A stretch of DNA of 64,000 nt from CAYSPG01 sp964432885. Its GTDB lineage: Bacteria > Bacteroidota > Bacteroidia > AKYH767-A > OLB10. Shown here piece after piece: positions 19,814 through 28,623 of the stretch (positions within the stretch are counted from its first letter, which is position 1; every line of letters starts with the position of its first letter). Below the pieces are notes generated by a model that searched no databases, was not told the origin of the DNA, and saw nothing but the letters and a program-made list of their open reading frames with translations. Where the stretch lies: NCBI GenBank assembly GCA_964432885.1, contig CAYSPG010000001.1, positions 62,001-126,000 of the forward strand, written 5' to 3'. Both the position numbers and the translations under genes were made by a program.

Positions 19814-20158
19814 TTAAACAATTAATGGTAAAACTTCCTCTTCGTTCTTAACTATGGTAAATATTTCATGCAGTTTTAAAAATGTAAATACAGAAATGAG
19901 CTTTTCCGAGATTTTTAAAATCACCATATCGCCACCAGATTTACGTGCCTTGGTCAGCATATTTAATAAAACACTTATACCACTGCTGTTCATATACTTT
20001 AAATCCTCCATGTTAACTACAAAAAAAATAACATCGTGTGCCAGCAGCGTATTTATCTCATCAAGCATTTCGGCAGCCTGATTTTTTTCAATCAGGTTTC
20101 CGGTAAGATAAATTACTGCATACTTTTTATTATCTTTTATTCTGAATTTAAAATCCAT
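19814..20158 (-). CDS. STAS domain protein (anti-sigma factor antagonist-like)
   Basis: The 114-aa product is a single STAS domain of the SpoIIAA/RsbV type. The phosphorylatable serine region is recognisable in YMNSSGISVLLNML at about residue 60, preceded by the strand FFVVNMEDLK. Such proteins switch partner sensor or anti-sigma proteins by serine phosphorylation. No partner kinase gene is next to it. Confidence 0.85.
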   Translation of the reverse strand: MDFKFRIKDNKKYAVIYLTGNLIEKNQAAEMLDEINTLLAHDVIFFVVNMEDLKYMNSSGISVLLNMLTKARKSGGDMVILKISEKLISVFTFLKLHEIFTIVKNEEEVLPLIV

Positions 20159-20400
20159 TTGGTGCGTTTTGCTGGCCTTCTAAAGTTATATGATAATATG
20201 AGATATAAGCGGCAAAAATATCAAAAAGCAGGTATTAAACGAGGGATTAAAAAAGTGTATTTAACATGGTCATTCTATTGTTATAATTGCCAATAAATGA
20301 CTGAAATATCCAAACAAAATTGCCGGACAAACGTATTGTAATGTTGATAAACACAACATTTTAATAATAAAAAAGATATTCGAAATCAAATCATTATTTA

Positions 20401-20408
20401 TACTTTTG
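20401..20408 (+). promoter_or_regulatory. -7 box (TACTTTTG) of the T9SS cargo gene
   Basis: TACTTTTG matches TAnnTTTG, 20 bp before the TTG start at 20428. A clear -33 TTTG is not seen. Confidence 0.5.
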
Positions 20409-20427
20409 ATAACTATTAACCGCGCAC

Positions 20428-23169
20428 TTGAAGTCATTCGATTACATAAATAAATTACATCGGTTTTTTGCATGGGTTGTTTGCTTGCTTTTTTTGGAGC
20501 AAACATCTTTTGGTCAATCCTATTATCGTTCGTTTACTTCGGGCGATTGGGGGCAAGTAGCAACATGGGAAAGCGGCCCAACAGCCGGAGGCCCGTGGAC
20601 ACCTGCTGTAGCTACGCCAACATCAACCGATTTTACAGTTACCATTTTAAGCGGGCATATTGTTAGGATTAAAGCAACTGTTACCATTGATGAGGTAACC
20701 GTAAATGTAGGCGGTACATTGATTGCAAATATGACCACCGTATTAAACATTGCAAACGGCACAGGAGTTGATTTAACCATAAACGGAACTTTTAAAGATT
20801 CACTAAACGGAAGCAACATAACTTTTGCTGCAAGTGCCACCTGGGTTATAGGAGCAGGAGGCACTTTAATTAAAGTTACCAATTCATCAAGTAACAATTG
20901 GCAATCGGCCTATAGCACAGGAATAGCAAATATTCCTTCAACAGCAAATTGGATTGTACGGAAAGAAGGGACTTTAAACCCTTCCATCTCCACCACCAAT
21001 GGTGGCACACAAGCCTATTATCCCAACTTAATAATTGAAAACAATACGGCAGGTTTGTACAATACCAACGTTACTACTTCCAATCATTTTAACGGCAATG
21101 TTTCTTATCCGATAATAAAAGGCAATTTTGATGTTGGAGGAACAGGAAGCAGCACGGTTGATTTTTTAAGCAACGATTTGAATCCAACTATGGGAGTACA
21201 AATTTTAGGTTACATGGTGGTACGCGCAGGAAATTTTTATCGTAATTATGGAACCGGTACCGAAATAAGAGGTAACCTGACGGTGGAAGGAACTTTTAAT
21301 TACGATGCAAGCGATGCGCGTAAGCTTGTTTTTAGTGGCGGCAATGCACAGGGAATTTATGGTGCAGGAGCACTTTCGGTTTATTACATGGAGATAAACA
21401 AAACCGCCAATGACTTAACGCTTAACAGGATGGTGATGGTAGACAATAACATGAACTTTGTAAACCGAAAAATTATAACAACCACAGCAAATGTTTTGGT
21501 AATAAACGATAATGCCACTGCCACCGGAGCGAGCAACAGCAGTTATGTTGAAGGTCCGTGCCGCAAACTTGGTGACGATGCATTTGATTTTCCGGTTGGC
21601 AAGGGTGGAGATTATCAGTTGTGCGGAATTAATGGTGCCGGTGCGCCCGGTATTACCGCTTTTTGGACAGAGAATTTTACAAACGGCTGCACACAAAATT
21701 GCCTTGCCGGCTCATACACTGGCCCCAATGGAACCTGGACTGTAACCAATAGTGGAACAAATGGCAATTATGCAAACGAATGGTTTATAAGTTGTGCAGA
21801 AAACGGAATGCCAGCAGGCAGTTGTGGTGCCGGATGCGGTAATAATGCATCACTTCATGTTGGAAATATTCCGTGCGCCTTATGCTTTTTATGCCCCACG
21901 GGCGATTGTGGTGCAACATATAATGCGGGTCCAACTTTTGGAGGACAAAACCCAACAGCCGATAAACGTGCTGAATCTCCAGTAATTAGTACCATAGGCA
22001 AAAGCACCATTACACTGGGTTTTAATTACATTGAAAATGGCCAAACTACGCTTGATAATTTTACCGTTGAATACAGTATTAATGGAGGCACCACCTGGGC
22101 TTTGTTAACCAATCCTGGAAAAACTCCAGCCACATGTGCACCACAAGGCACCTGGACAGCTTTCACTGTTGGCCTGCCAACCACATGCGATAACATTTCA
22201 AATTTGAAGATTGGTTTTAGGTGGATAAATAATACCGATGGTACAGGCAGTGATCCATCTGTGGCAATTGACAATGTTACCCTTTCGGCAGCCGTGCCCG
22301 ATTCATATACGGCTGAATATTTTAAAGCAAACCCTACTGTGGTTTACAATAATGTGGTAAATCTTCCGCTTGACCATGTTAGCAAATGCGAGTACTGGAT
22401 TATAAACCGCGATTTTGGAACACAGGCTCGTACAGTAAAATTATCATGGGATGCCAACAGTTGCGGTGTTACCAATTTATCTGATTTGCGAGTTGCTTAT
22501 TTTAACAGCGCATCATGGGATGATAAAGGAAACACTGCTACTACAGGCACTACTGCATCGGGCACTGTTACTTCAAATTCGCAAAACAACTGGGGGCCGT
22601 TTACATTGGCATCCGTTAATTCAAACAATCCACTGCCGGTTGAATTGTTAAGTTTTACAGGCGAGCGAAAAAATAAAAGTGTTTTGTTAAAGTGGACAAC
22701 TTCAAGTGAGTTAAACAATGATTACTTTACTTTGAAACGCTCAACCAACCAGCGCGAATTTTTTTCAATTGCCAAAATACAAGGTGCAGGGACTTCAAGT
22801 GTTCAGCATAATTATTCGTTTACTGACGAACACCCTGCAAATGGAGTAAATTATTATGAACTTTTGCAAACCGATTTTGATGGCAGTGTTCGTGGCAATG
22901 GAGTAGTGGCTGTGCGCTTTGATTTATCAAACCAAAATATCATGGTAACATCTGATTATGCAGCGCAGCAAATTGTAGTTAAACTTGATGATGAGGTTTT
23001 TGATAAAGGCTCAATTGAGCTGATGGACGATTTGGGTAAAATGATTTCGGCTAAGGTTTTGGATAAACGCAACAACTATATTTTTAATACCGTTTCGTTA
23101 AGCAATGGCATTTATTTATTGCGCATTACTTCAAAAGACGAGGTGGTTTATAAAAGATTTTTCTATTAA
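20428..23169 (+). CDS. Large secreted protein with T9SS type A sorting domain
   Basis: A 913-aa protein with a signal peptide (RFFAWVVCLLFLEQTSFG before QSYYRS), a G8-like or beta-helix adhesion region (FTSGDWGQVATWESG, VGGTLIANMTTVLNIANG), a middle Cys-rich region, then the typical C-terminal block NPLPVELLSFTGERKN-KSVLLKWTTSSELNND followed by an about 80-aa type IX secretion sorting domain ending GIYLLRITSKDEVVYKRFFY. It is expected to be exported by T9SS and attached to the surface or released. The start is TTG at 20428; no in-frame ATG precedes the signal peptide. Confidence 0.9.
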   Translation: MKSFDYINKLHRFFAWVVCLLFLEQTSFGQSYYRSFTSGDWGQVATWESGPTAGGPWTPAVATPTSTDFTVTILSGHIVRIKATVTIDEVTVNVGGTLIANMTTVLNIANGTGVDLTINGTFKDSLNGSNITFAASATWVIGAGGTLIKVTNSSSNNWQSAYSTGIANIPSTANWIVRKEGTLNPSISTTNGGTQAYYPNLIIENNTAGLYNTNVTTSNHFNGNVSYPIIKGNFDVGGTGSSTVDFLSNDLNPTMGVQILGYMVVRAGNFYRNYGTGTEIRGNLTVEGTFNYDASDARKLVFSGGNAQGIYGAGALSVYYMEINKTANDLTLNRMVMVDNNMNFVNRKIITTTANVLVINDNATATGASNSSYVEGPCRKLGDDAFDFPVGKGGDYQLCGINGAGAPGITAFWTENFTNGCTQNCLAGSYTGPNGTWTVTNSGTNGNYANEWFISCAENGMPAGSCGAGCGNNASLHVGNIPCALCFLCPTGDCGATYNAGPTFGGQNPTADKRAESPVISTIGKSTITLGFNYIENGQTTLDNFTVEYSINGGTTWALLTNPGKTPATCAPQGTWTAFTVGLPTTCDNISNLKIGFRWINNTDGTGSDPSVAIDNVTLSAAVPDSYTAEYFKANPTVVYNNVVNLPLDHVSKCEYWIINRDFGTQARTVKLSWDANSCGVTNLSDLRVAYFNSASWDDKGNTATTGTTASGTVTSNSQNNWGPFTLASVNSNNPLPVELLSFTGERKNKSVLLKWTTSSELNNDYFTLKRSTNQREFFSIAKIQGAGTSSVQHNYSFTDEHPANGVNYYELLQTDFDGSVRGNGVVAVRFDLSNQNIMVTSDYAAQQIVVKLDDEVFDKGSIELMDDLGKMISAKVLDKRNNYIFNTVSLSNGIYLLRITSKDEVVYKRFFY

Positions 23170-23414
23170 CAATCTTTCGTTTTTTTTAATCACTTGAACA
23201 GTAATTTGATTTTCTCGTTTCTGTAATCAAATATCTCTTCTACTTTTTTTCTTCAAAAATTTTTTTGAACCAAAGGTTCAAGCACTCCACAATTGGACAT
23301 TTATTTCTATTCTTTAAAATAAACTGCTCATTTTTTCATTGAATACATGCTAAACACAAAAAACTGCAATGGGTTTAAATAGAAAATCCCACTTTTCTAA
23401 AAGCAGGATTTATT
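23170..23414. other. Non-coding chromosome-prophage junction region
   Basis: AT-rich spacer after the T9SS gene with no credible gene. It holds a small palindrome (TTGAACC-AAA-GGTTCAA near 23265-23285) and a weak hairpin (AAATCC ... GGATTT near 23384-23411) that could act as a terminator. Ends at the tRNA-like core. Confidence 0.5.
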
Positions 23415-23432
23415 GTGGAGAAGATGGGACTC
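23415..23432 (-). other. Candidate prophage attachment core (tRNA 3'-end-like, attL)
   Basis: On the minus strand this 18-bp stretch reads GAGTCCCATCTTCTCCAC, which looks like the last part of a T loop, the 3' half of a T stem (CCCAT), an acceptor 3' strand (CTTCTCC) and discriminator A. The rest of a tRNA is not present: bases on the 5' side read AAAGG instead of the expected GGTTC. A lone tRNA 3' end at the point where chromosomal genes give way to phage genes is what integration into a tRNA gene leaves at one end. Inferred; the matching intact tRNA would lie beyond the right edge. Confidence 0.45.
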
Positions 23433-23517
23433 CCTTTCCTTTTCATTTTACACTACAAATCAATTTGTTGTATTTTAATTGTACCGTACATTTGGTACAC
23501 TGAGGTTCTGTGGAGAG

Positions 23518-23919
23518 TCACTCGATGAACCTTATAATATCATTTTTAATTTTCTCGGCCGCCTGGTCTATCGTGCTCATCAGGTGGTCAAATTTTGCCT
23601 GTTGTTTCTCATTAAATTTCTTGCTGCCGTATTTTGTTAATGGCTCGTTTGAGACTCTCATTTTTGAGCTTTCACTATTAAAAACAGGAGTTTCGTTAGC
23701 TAACAAATCTGATAGTGGTACCTTAAAATAATCGGCAATTTTTTTTAAAGTGGACAGCTGATAGTTGTGCTCGCGGAAATTTCTATACAAAGTTTGCTCT
23801 ACAATACCGCACTCCAAGCACATCTTTTTCGCCTCAACCTTGTTAGTTTTTAACAAATTCCTAATGTTAAGTTCTATGAAACTTAAATCATTAGCGGTAA
23901 TTAACAACTCCTTGTTCAT
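23518..23919 (-). CDS. Phage repressor-like HTH protein
   Basis: The 133-aa product (start at 23919, MNKELLITAND) has a helix-turn-helix region at about residues 20-75 (KKMCLECGIVEQTLYRNFRE, then YQLSTLKKIADYFKVPLSDLL) and a lysine/glutamine-rich helical C-terminal tail that could oligomerise. It is divergent from the early operon and its start is next to a set of inverted half-sites, so it is the likely CI-type lysogeny repressor. An upstream Met at 23937 would overlap the operator. Confidence 0.75.
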   Translation of the reverse strand: MNKELLITANDLSFIELNIRNLLKTNKVEAKKMCLECGIVEQTLYRNFREHNYQLSTLKKIADYFKVPLSDLLANETPVFNSESSKMRVSNEPLTKYGSKKFNEKQQAKFDHLMSTIDQAAEKIKNDIIRFIE

Positions 23920-23924
23920 ATTTA

Positions 23925-23953
23925 TTAATGAACACATACGTTCATCAATGAAC
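23925..23953. promoter_or_regulatory. Operator with three ATGAAC half-sites
   Basis: ATGAAC at 23928-23933, GTTCAT at 23940-23945 and ATGAAC at 23948-23953 form one inverted repeat with 6-bp spacing plus a third half-site that makes an overlapping palindrome (TTCATCAATGAA). It lies between the divergent repressor gene and the early genes, the standard place for a phage switch operator. Confidence 0.6.
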
Positions 23954-24013
23954 CATTGTGTTAGTATTGCGGTATAAAATTAAAATTTAAAAATCAACAA
24001 CCAAATAAATAAA

Positions 24014-24208
24014 ATGAAGAATCGCTTTAGAGAAAAATACAATAACCTCTCGGAGGCCGACAAAGTATTGCTGCGGGATAAGGTAATTGATATGTGCGGA
24101 TGGAACTACTCAACATTTTATAATAAGATGCGCAATCCGGGAAGTATTACGGTTCTTGAAAAAAAACCACTCGCAAGAGTTTTACAAATTCCCTTATCAG
24201 AATTATAA
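24014..24208 (+). CDS. Small Cro-like DNA-binding protein candidate
   Basis: A 64-aa product with a helical pattern resembling a short HTH (LRDKVIDMCGWNYSTFYNKMRN, then LEKKPLARVLQIPLSEL, compare the end of the repressor HTH, KVPLSDLL). First gene of the rightward early operon opposite the repressor, so a Cro role is plausible but not shown. Confidence 0.6.
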   Translation: MKNRFREKYNNLSEADKVLLRDKVIDMCGWNYSTFYNKMRNPGSITVLEKKPLARVLQIPLSEL

Positions 24209-24240
24209 ACAGCACTCCTCAGTGCATTAACTATAATAAC

Positions 24241-24618
24241 ATGGCACAACTAATCTACTTGCACGGCCCGGTTTTTTGGCAAAACAAAACGCAGCTAAAA
24301 GAATTTGCCCTCGCAAAAAAAGAACTCGAAAATCTTGGCTTTAAAGTTATGACAGCCCTCGACAACTATCCTGATGAAATGGATTTTGCCGATGGCGATG
24401 CACGTCAGTTGTATTTAACACAGCGAAGATTGGATATGTTCACCTGCCAAACTATTGTAACTCTTGATGCCTTTGAGTACGACCACTATACCATTGCCGA
24501 CATCAAAGAAGCGCGTGCACAGGGGCGCATGGTTAGAAAAGTAGTATCGTTTATTGAGGCATATAAAAACAATGCAGCACCTGCATCAGCAACTGCCGAA
24601 AAAACAAAAACGCTATGA
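24241..24618 (+). CDS. DUF4406-like protein
   Basis: The 125-aa product opens with a beta strand and YLHGPV, then an AKKELENLGFKVMTALDN helix-strand unit and CQTIVTLDAFEYDHYTIADI. This resembles the DUF4406 / nucleoside 2-deoxyribosyltransferase-like Rossmann proteins found in many Bacteroidota phages. Substrate unknown. Its stop overlaps the next start by four bases. Confidence 0.65.
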   Translation: MAQLIYLHGPVFWQNKTQLKEFALAKKELENLGFKVMTALDNYPDEMDFADGDARQLYLTQRRLDMFTCQTIVTLDAFEYDHYTIADIKEARAQGRMVRKVVSFIEAYKNNAAPASATAEKTKTL

Positions 24619-24959
24619 TACAACCCTCATTGGCACCTCAAACCCCACCGCCACTGCCACCCTCTGAAAAAGAGTTGCTGGCCGGCATGATTAGCAAATA
24701 CATTGCCCACAGCGAACAGGTGGCTATGCACTCGGAAAAAAATTATTACCACTCTCTTGCTTTTTTAAAGCACCAGGACGGTGTTCGAATGGTAAAACAA
24801 ATTGCAAAAAACATACACCGCCACACCATGTCCGAGTTAAAACTGTTTGCGATAAACGCCCTGCCGCACATGGAAGGATTACTTCCGCTGCCTACCAATT
24901 CAAGTTACCAGTCATCATCAAAAAAACTTTATGAAATCAAACAAAAACTACACGGATAA
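24615..24959 (+). CDS. Early phage protein of unknown function
   Basis: 114 aa, proline-rich N-terminus (PSLAPQTPPPLPPSEKE) followed by helices (YIAHSEQVAMHSEKNYYH). No recognised domain. ATGA overlap with the gene before; its end overlaps the next small ORF by 29 bp. Confidence 0.6.
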   Translation: MIQPSLAPQTPPPLPPSEKELLAGMISKYIAHSEQVAMHSEKNYYHSLAFLKHQDGVRMVKQIAKNIHRHTMSELKLFAINALPHMEGLLPLPTNSSYQSSSKKLYEIKQKLHG

Positions 24960-25050
24960 CACATTCGTTGACGGCATGTTGCTTCAAAGTATTTTGCTGG
25001 TAGGATTGCTGCTTACCGTGGTTGGTGTACTGTCGCTAACATTAAAATGA
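24931..25050 (+). CDS. 39-aa single-pass membrane microprotein
   Basis: A short ORF, MKSNKNYTDNTFVDGM followed by LLQSILLVGLLLTVVGVLSL, one clear transmembrane helix. Its stop overlaps the next start in an ATGA arrangement (25047-25050), which fits the tightly packed early operon and supports it being translated. Confidence 0.5.
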   Translation: MKSNKNYTDNTFVDGMLLQSILLVGLLLTVVGVLSLTLK

Positions 25051-25238
25051 AACACAGCCATGGCCGTAATAAAAAAATATGCTCACTATGCGGATGCACA
25101 GCATTGGCTCCATGCATTGACGACATCACCGGCAAGCCGTGTAAAATTACCGGCCACCACTGCAGCGAGTGTGTTCGAAAGCTTAATGCGCGAAGAAGAT
25201 ATTACTACCTGAAAGAACAAAATTTTAAAAACAAATAA
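25047..25238 (+). CDS. Small Cys-rich zinc-binding-like protein
   Basis: 63 aa with CSLCGC, PCID, PCK, and CSEC arranged like a small zinc-binding fold (CxxCxC ... C ... HHCSEC), then a basic Arg/Tyr-rich tail. Related in pattern to the C-terminal Cys cluster of the next gene. Unknown role; common type in phage early regions. Confidence 0.65.
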   Translation: MKHSHGRNKKICSLCGCTALAPCIDDITGKPCKITGHHCSECVRKLNARRRYYYLKEQNFKNK

Positions 25239-25240
25239 TC

Positions 25241-25630
25241 ATGCAAAAATTAAAACAAAACATCAATGCCATCAAGCGGTTTTTTAGCCGCAGAGGCCAG
25301 CCCGTTGAAGTAACAACTTTAAGCAAAGCCAGTAACAACACCTTTACACATGTTATTGCCTGCAAAAACCTGGAAGCTGCCACGCTTAAAGAATTTTTTT
25401 ATCTTATAGACTGTGTTTTTCCTAAATACACAAACACAGCACCCGGCAACTTTGCCGTAATTATTGACGACAACTTTGTGATATGCCGCCAGTGCGGATG
25501 CAGCCAAAACAACGGTTGCCTTGGCGGATGCTATTGGGTAGAGCCTGACTTATGCAGCAGCTGCCAGGTAACTACCGAGCGAAAAATAAAAATTAAAGGA
25601 CCTGGTTTAAATGCACTACTAAACGATTAA
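25241..25630 (+). CDS. Cys-cluster phage protein of unknown function
   Basis: 129 aa; the C-terminal part has CRQCGCSQNNGCLGGCYWVEPDLCSSC, a Cys cluster seen in many phage and plasmid proteins and presumed to bind zinc. The N-terminal 70 residues are basic and lack a motif I know. Confidence 0.65.
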   Translation: MQKLKQNINAIKRFFSRRGQPVEVTTLSKASNNTFTHVIACKNLEAATLKEFFYLIDCVFPKYTNTAPGNFAVIIDDNFVICRQCGCSQNNGCLGGCYWVEPDLCSSCQVTTERKIKIKGPGLNALLND

Positions 25631-25633
25631 GCC

Positions 25634-26611
25634 ATGTCACTACTCAACACCACCGATTACAAGCAGTTTAAAACGCTTGACAGCAACCGCCCTGTTTCCG
25701 AAAAGCATGTGCAAAAATTACTCAAGCAAATCAGCATTAAAAATTTACTGCGCTTAAACCCCATCATAGTTGACAAACAAAAAAATATTATTGACGGACA
25801 GCACAGGCTTGAAGTTGCCAAGAGATTAAAATGTCCCATCTACTACATTGTTGATGATGAAGTTTGCGACAATGATATTGCCAATTTGAACAGCAACAAA
25901 TCAAACTGGAGCTTGCCCGATTACCTAAAGTTTTATTGCAGCAAAGGCAATGAAAACTATATCAGACTGAAAAAGTTTATTGCTAAACATCCCAAGGTAA
26001 CTGTAATTGTAGCCATATACATCACCACCAATCAAAATAAGCAAACACTAAGTACTGCATATAAAGATGGGTTGTTTGTTTTTGATAACGAAGAAAAAGC
26101 CTCTGACCTGCTTGCCAAGGTAGATGATTTTAAAGAATTTGATTCACGCTTTGAACGCTCATTTATTGTAGCACTGGAGCAATGCATGACAGCGCCTGAG
26201 TACGACCACGAAACCATGCTGCGCAAAGTGCAAATGCAACCCGGTAAGCTTAAACGTCAGGCTAACCAGCAACAATACGTTGAGTTGCTTGAAGAAATTT
26301 TTAATTACAAAAGCTCTGTTTCGTTTGCAAATTTTAGGCTAACCGTAGCACAGCGCGCAAAGATTGCCGCAAAAAAACAAAAGGAACTTGCAAGGCTATC
26401 TGGCTATAAAAAGCGCGACACTCAATCGCTTCGTGATGAGAAAAAATTCGCATCCCGTTTTCTTAAAAAAGACATTGTAAAAGGCGAACCCAACCGCCAG
26501 GGAAAAATAAAAGCGCAGCTTGATTCTAAAACAATTGTTTACGTTGTTCCTGGTACCGACTTAAACGAACTCAGACGTAAATATAAAATTGAACAGGAGG
26601 TTGGAGCATGA
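25634..26611 (+). CDS. ParB-like nuclease-fold (ParB/Srx) protein
   Basis: 325 aa. Residues about 15-75 show the ParB/sulfiredoxin N-terminal pattern: NRPVSEKHVQKLLKQI, NPIIVDKQKNIIDGQHRLEVAKRL, where IDGQHR is the signature box. The middle and C-terminal parts are helical and very basic (KKRDTQSLRDEKKFASRFLKK), suggesting DNA binding. Probably a phage DNA-binding or partition-like regulator. Stop overlaps the next start. Confidence 0.75.
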   Translation: MSLLNTTDYKQFKTLDSNRPVSEKHVQKLLKQISIKNLLRLNPIIVDKQKNIIDGQHRLEVAKRLKCPIYYIVDDEVCDNDIANLNSNKSNWSLPDYLKFYCSKGNENYIRLKKFIAKHPKVTVIVAIYITTNQNKQTLSTAYKDGLFVFDNEEKASDLLAKVDDFKEFDSRFERSFIVALEQCMTAPEYDHETMLRKVQMQPGKLKRQANQQQYVELLEEIFNYKSSVSFANFRLTVAQRAKIAAKKQKELARLSGYKKRDTQSLRDEKKFASRFLKKDIVKGEPNRQGKIKAQLDSKTIVYVVPGTDLNELRRKYKIEQEVGA

Positions 26612-26898
26612 GCAAGGAGTTTTTTAACGTTCGTTATATCACAGAGAAGCATAACACCAATGAGTTACGGCTAAGGAGCTTAGTAAGCCAGGCGATGTGG
26701 TACTGTGATAATTTGAATACGCTTGAAAATGCGGTGAAAGAAGCAATTAAATCCGCTAAAAGAAATAATCATGTGGCGCTTGAATATGCTTATGCTCTTG
26801 AGAGAAAAAACAATTGTTTAATCATTCATCATAAAAATATTGCGGGGGATATTGACAGAACAGTAATGGAGATAACAATTAAAACGGTGGCAGCATGA
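26608..26898 (+). CDS. Early phage protein of unknown function
   Basis: 96 aa, helical, no domain recognised. Linked to neighbours by ATGA overlaps on both sides (26608 and 26895). Confidence 0.6.
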   Translation: MSKEFFNVRYITEKHNTNELRLRSLVSQAMWYCDNLNTLENAVKEAIKSAKRNNHVALEYAYALERKNNCLIIHHKNIAGDIDRTVMEITIKTVAA

Positions 26899-27176
26899 AA
26901 TTCAACATAGAAGTTACCCGCAAACCATCAACAAAAACAACTGCGCAGCTGGTGGATTTGGCGGCAAAAATTTGCAAGGGGCAGGATGAGAGTGCAATGT
27001 GCCTCTCGCTTAAAGATGTGCATTTAACATTGAGCGTAGTTGCAAAGCACTATCAATACCGGGCCAAGCATCTTAAAGTTACCTACTGGCCGCCACAAAA
27101 CAATTTCGCAGGCTCTGTTACCATCAACGATAAGCTTCACGCAATGCAACTTGTAACCATCACCGAAAAAAAATAA
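26895..27176 (+). CDS. Early phage protein of unknown function
   Basis: 93 aa, mixed alpha/beta and basic (KVTYWPPQNNFAGSVTINDK). ATGA overlap with the gene upstream. No domain recognised. Confidence 0.6.
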   Translation: MKFNIEVTRKPSTKTTAQLVDLAAKICKGQDESAMCLSLKDVHLTLSVVAKHYQYRAKHLKVTYWPPQNNFAGSVTINDKLHAMQLVTITEKK

Positions 27177-27194
27177 TTCAAAAACAAATAAATC

Positions 27195-27602
27195 ATGCAA
27201 AATTTCACTGTACAAAAAAAGCAGATGCTTACGCCCAAGAGCCTAAGCCCTTCTAACAAATGGTCACGCCTTAACACCAACCTGTGGATATGGGACAAAG
27301 GCTTGATTGATAAACTTGATGCCGCCACAGGGCATGGCAAATACTTTATTACTGAAAAAGGCCACAAATGCCTGTGGGATTTACTTACCTACTGTGGCGA
27401 CCAGGACATGCGTATCATCATGGAGCATTATGGTTATCCGGGCAACTTGCGCGAGTTTATACTGTGGGTTTACAATAACGTGTGTGTGGCCGATGAATGG
27501 AAAAAGGGCAAGCACGATAACCAGATGGATTGTTTTCCCTACCAAATGCTTTACATGCACTGGAGTAGTAACGTTTTAAACAGAGAGGAGGAGGCAGCAT
27601 GA
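27195..27602 (+). CDS. Early phage protein of unknown function
   Basis: 135 aa, tryptophan-rich (NKWSRLNTNLWIWDKG, WDLLTYCGDQDMR). No domain recognised. Stop overlaps the next start in ATGA. Confidence 0.6.
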   Translation: MQNFTVQKKQMLTPKSLSPSNKWSRLNTNLWIWDKGLIDKLDAATGHGKYFITEKGHKCLWDLLTYCGDQDMRIIMEHYGYPGNLREFILWVYNNVCVADEWKKGKHDNQMDCFPYQMLYMHWSSNVLNREEEAA

Positions 27603-27883
27603 AAAACAAAATATTCCCATGGGTAGAGCTGCCCACCCGCCATTGCATCATTGCTTTTAAAGCAATACCTGAAGAAAAAGGCTTTCGCATTTACGTAGTG
27701 TGGGATTGGGATGTAAGCGTAAAGCAAGGAATATTTTCTGCTTATAAATCACGCACCACCTATCCTAAAATTACCGAAGCTGCCGTAGTAGATGCCTGTG
27801 ACCTTGGATGGGAACTAAGCGCAGAAGATGCCTGTAAAATATTCCCTGAATTAACGGACCGTAAAATAACTACTGCCGCATGA
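27599..27883 (+). CDS. Early phage protein of unknown function
   Basis: 94 aa with a beta-strand-rich first half (GFRIYVVWDWDVSVKQGIF) and an acidic helix at the end. No domain recognised. ATGA overlaps on both sides. Confidence 0.6.
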   Translation: MKNKIFPWVELPTRHCIIAFKAIPEEKGFRIYVVWDWDVSVKQGIFSAYKSRTTYPKITEAAVVDACDLGWELSAEDACKIFPELTDRKITTAA

Positions 27884-28584
27884 CCAAAAAAATTCAATTC
27901 CGCGAACACTTTGCCAGCTACGACCTGTGCCGCAAACTGCAGGAGCTTGGCATAACACAAGATACAGCCCTTTTTTGGGGCTTTATGAAACTGGGCGATG
28001 GCGATGCCGAAATATCGCTTCCGGCAATGAACCCTGTTGACAGGCCATACCATTTTGTGGAAGGCCAAAGCTGCGCAGCATATACCGGTGCCGAATTAGG
28101 CGAGCTAATCCCCAAAGGCTTTAAAACGCACAAAACAATTTTTGCATGGGATGGCACCTATGAAGATGGAGTAACTGTTAAAGGGTGGGTGTGCCAGCAC
28201 ATCAATGGTGAAATAGTGCCCGGTGATTATTTTGCAGGATTCGGATACACCGAAGCCAATGCCAGGGCCAGAATGCTTATCCATTTGCTTGAAAGCAAAA
28301 TTGTAAGTTGTGATAAGATAAACAATAATTTTTTTAACCAACAAATACATACACGTATGCACAACACACCAATCACCGTAGGAAGTAAATCGTACACCGT
28401 AACCTACACATGGGAAGATGGCAAAGCCACACCCACCAGCGTAACCGATGCCGAAGGCACAGAATGGTTAGGCGAAATGAAAAACAACACTGAGTTTCAG
28501 GAGCAGATTACCGCTCTTTGTGAGCCCACTGCAGAGCCTACCGATGCAGACAATCCCGGGCCAACAGACACAGGCAGTTGCTAA
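27880..28584 (+). CDS. Early phage protein, possibly two genes fused by loss of a stop
   Basis: 234 aa as read. Residues 1-145 look like one complete small protein (DLCRKLQELGITQDTALFWGF at the start, ANARARMLIHLLESK at the end). Residues about 146-159 are a low-complexity Asn/Phe-rich stretch encoded by AT-rich DNA that resembles an intergenic spacer, and from 28357 (ATG, MHNTPITVGSKSYTVTYTWEDG) a second compact unit of 75 aa begins. Either a true two-domain protein or a recent fusion. No domain recognised. Confidence 0.6.
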   Translation: MTKKIQFREHFASYDLCRKLQELGITQDTALFWGFMKLGDGDAEISLPAMNPVDRPYHFVEGQSCAAYTGAELGELIPKGFKTHKTIFAWDGTYEDGVTVKGWVCQHINGEIVPGDYFAGFGYTEANARARMLIHLLESKIVSCDKINNNFFNQQIHTRMHNTPITVGSKSYTVTYTWEDGKATPTSVTDAEGTEWLGEMKNNTEFQEQITALCEPTAEPTDADNPGPTDTGSC

Positions 28585-28623
28585 CGTAATTCCCAACAGC
28601 AAACAACGTATAGCGAAGTTTCT

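Noticed and set aside
20472..20666. Separate ORF starting with ATG at 20472
   Set aside because: It is in another frame and overlaps the signal peptide of the 913-aa T9SS protein, which is clearly the coding frame.
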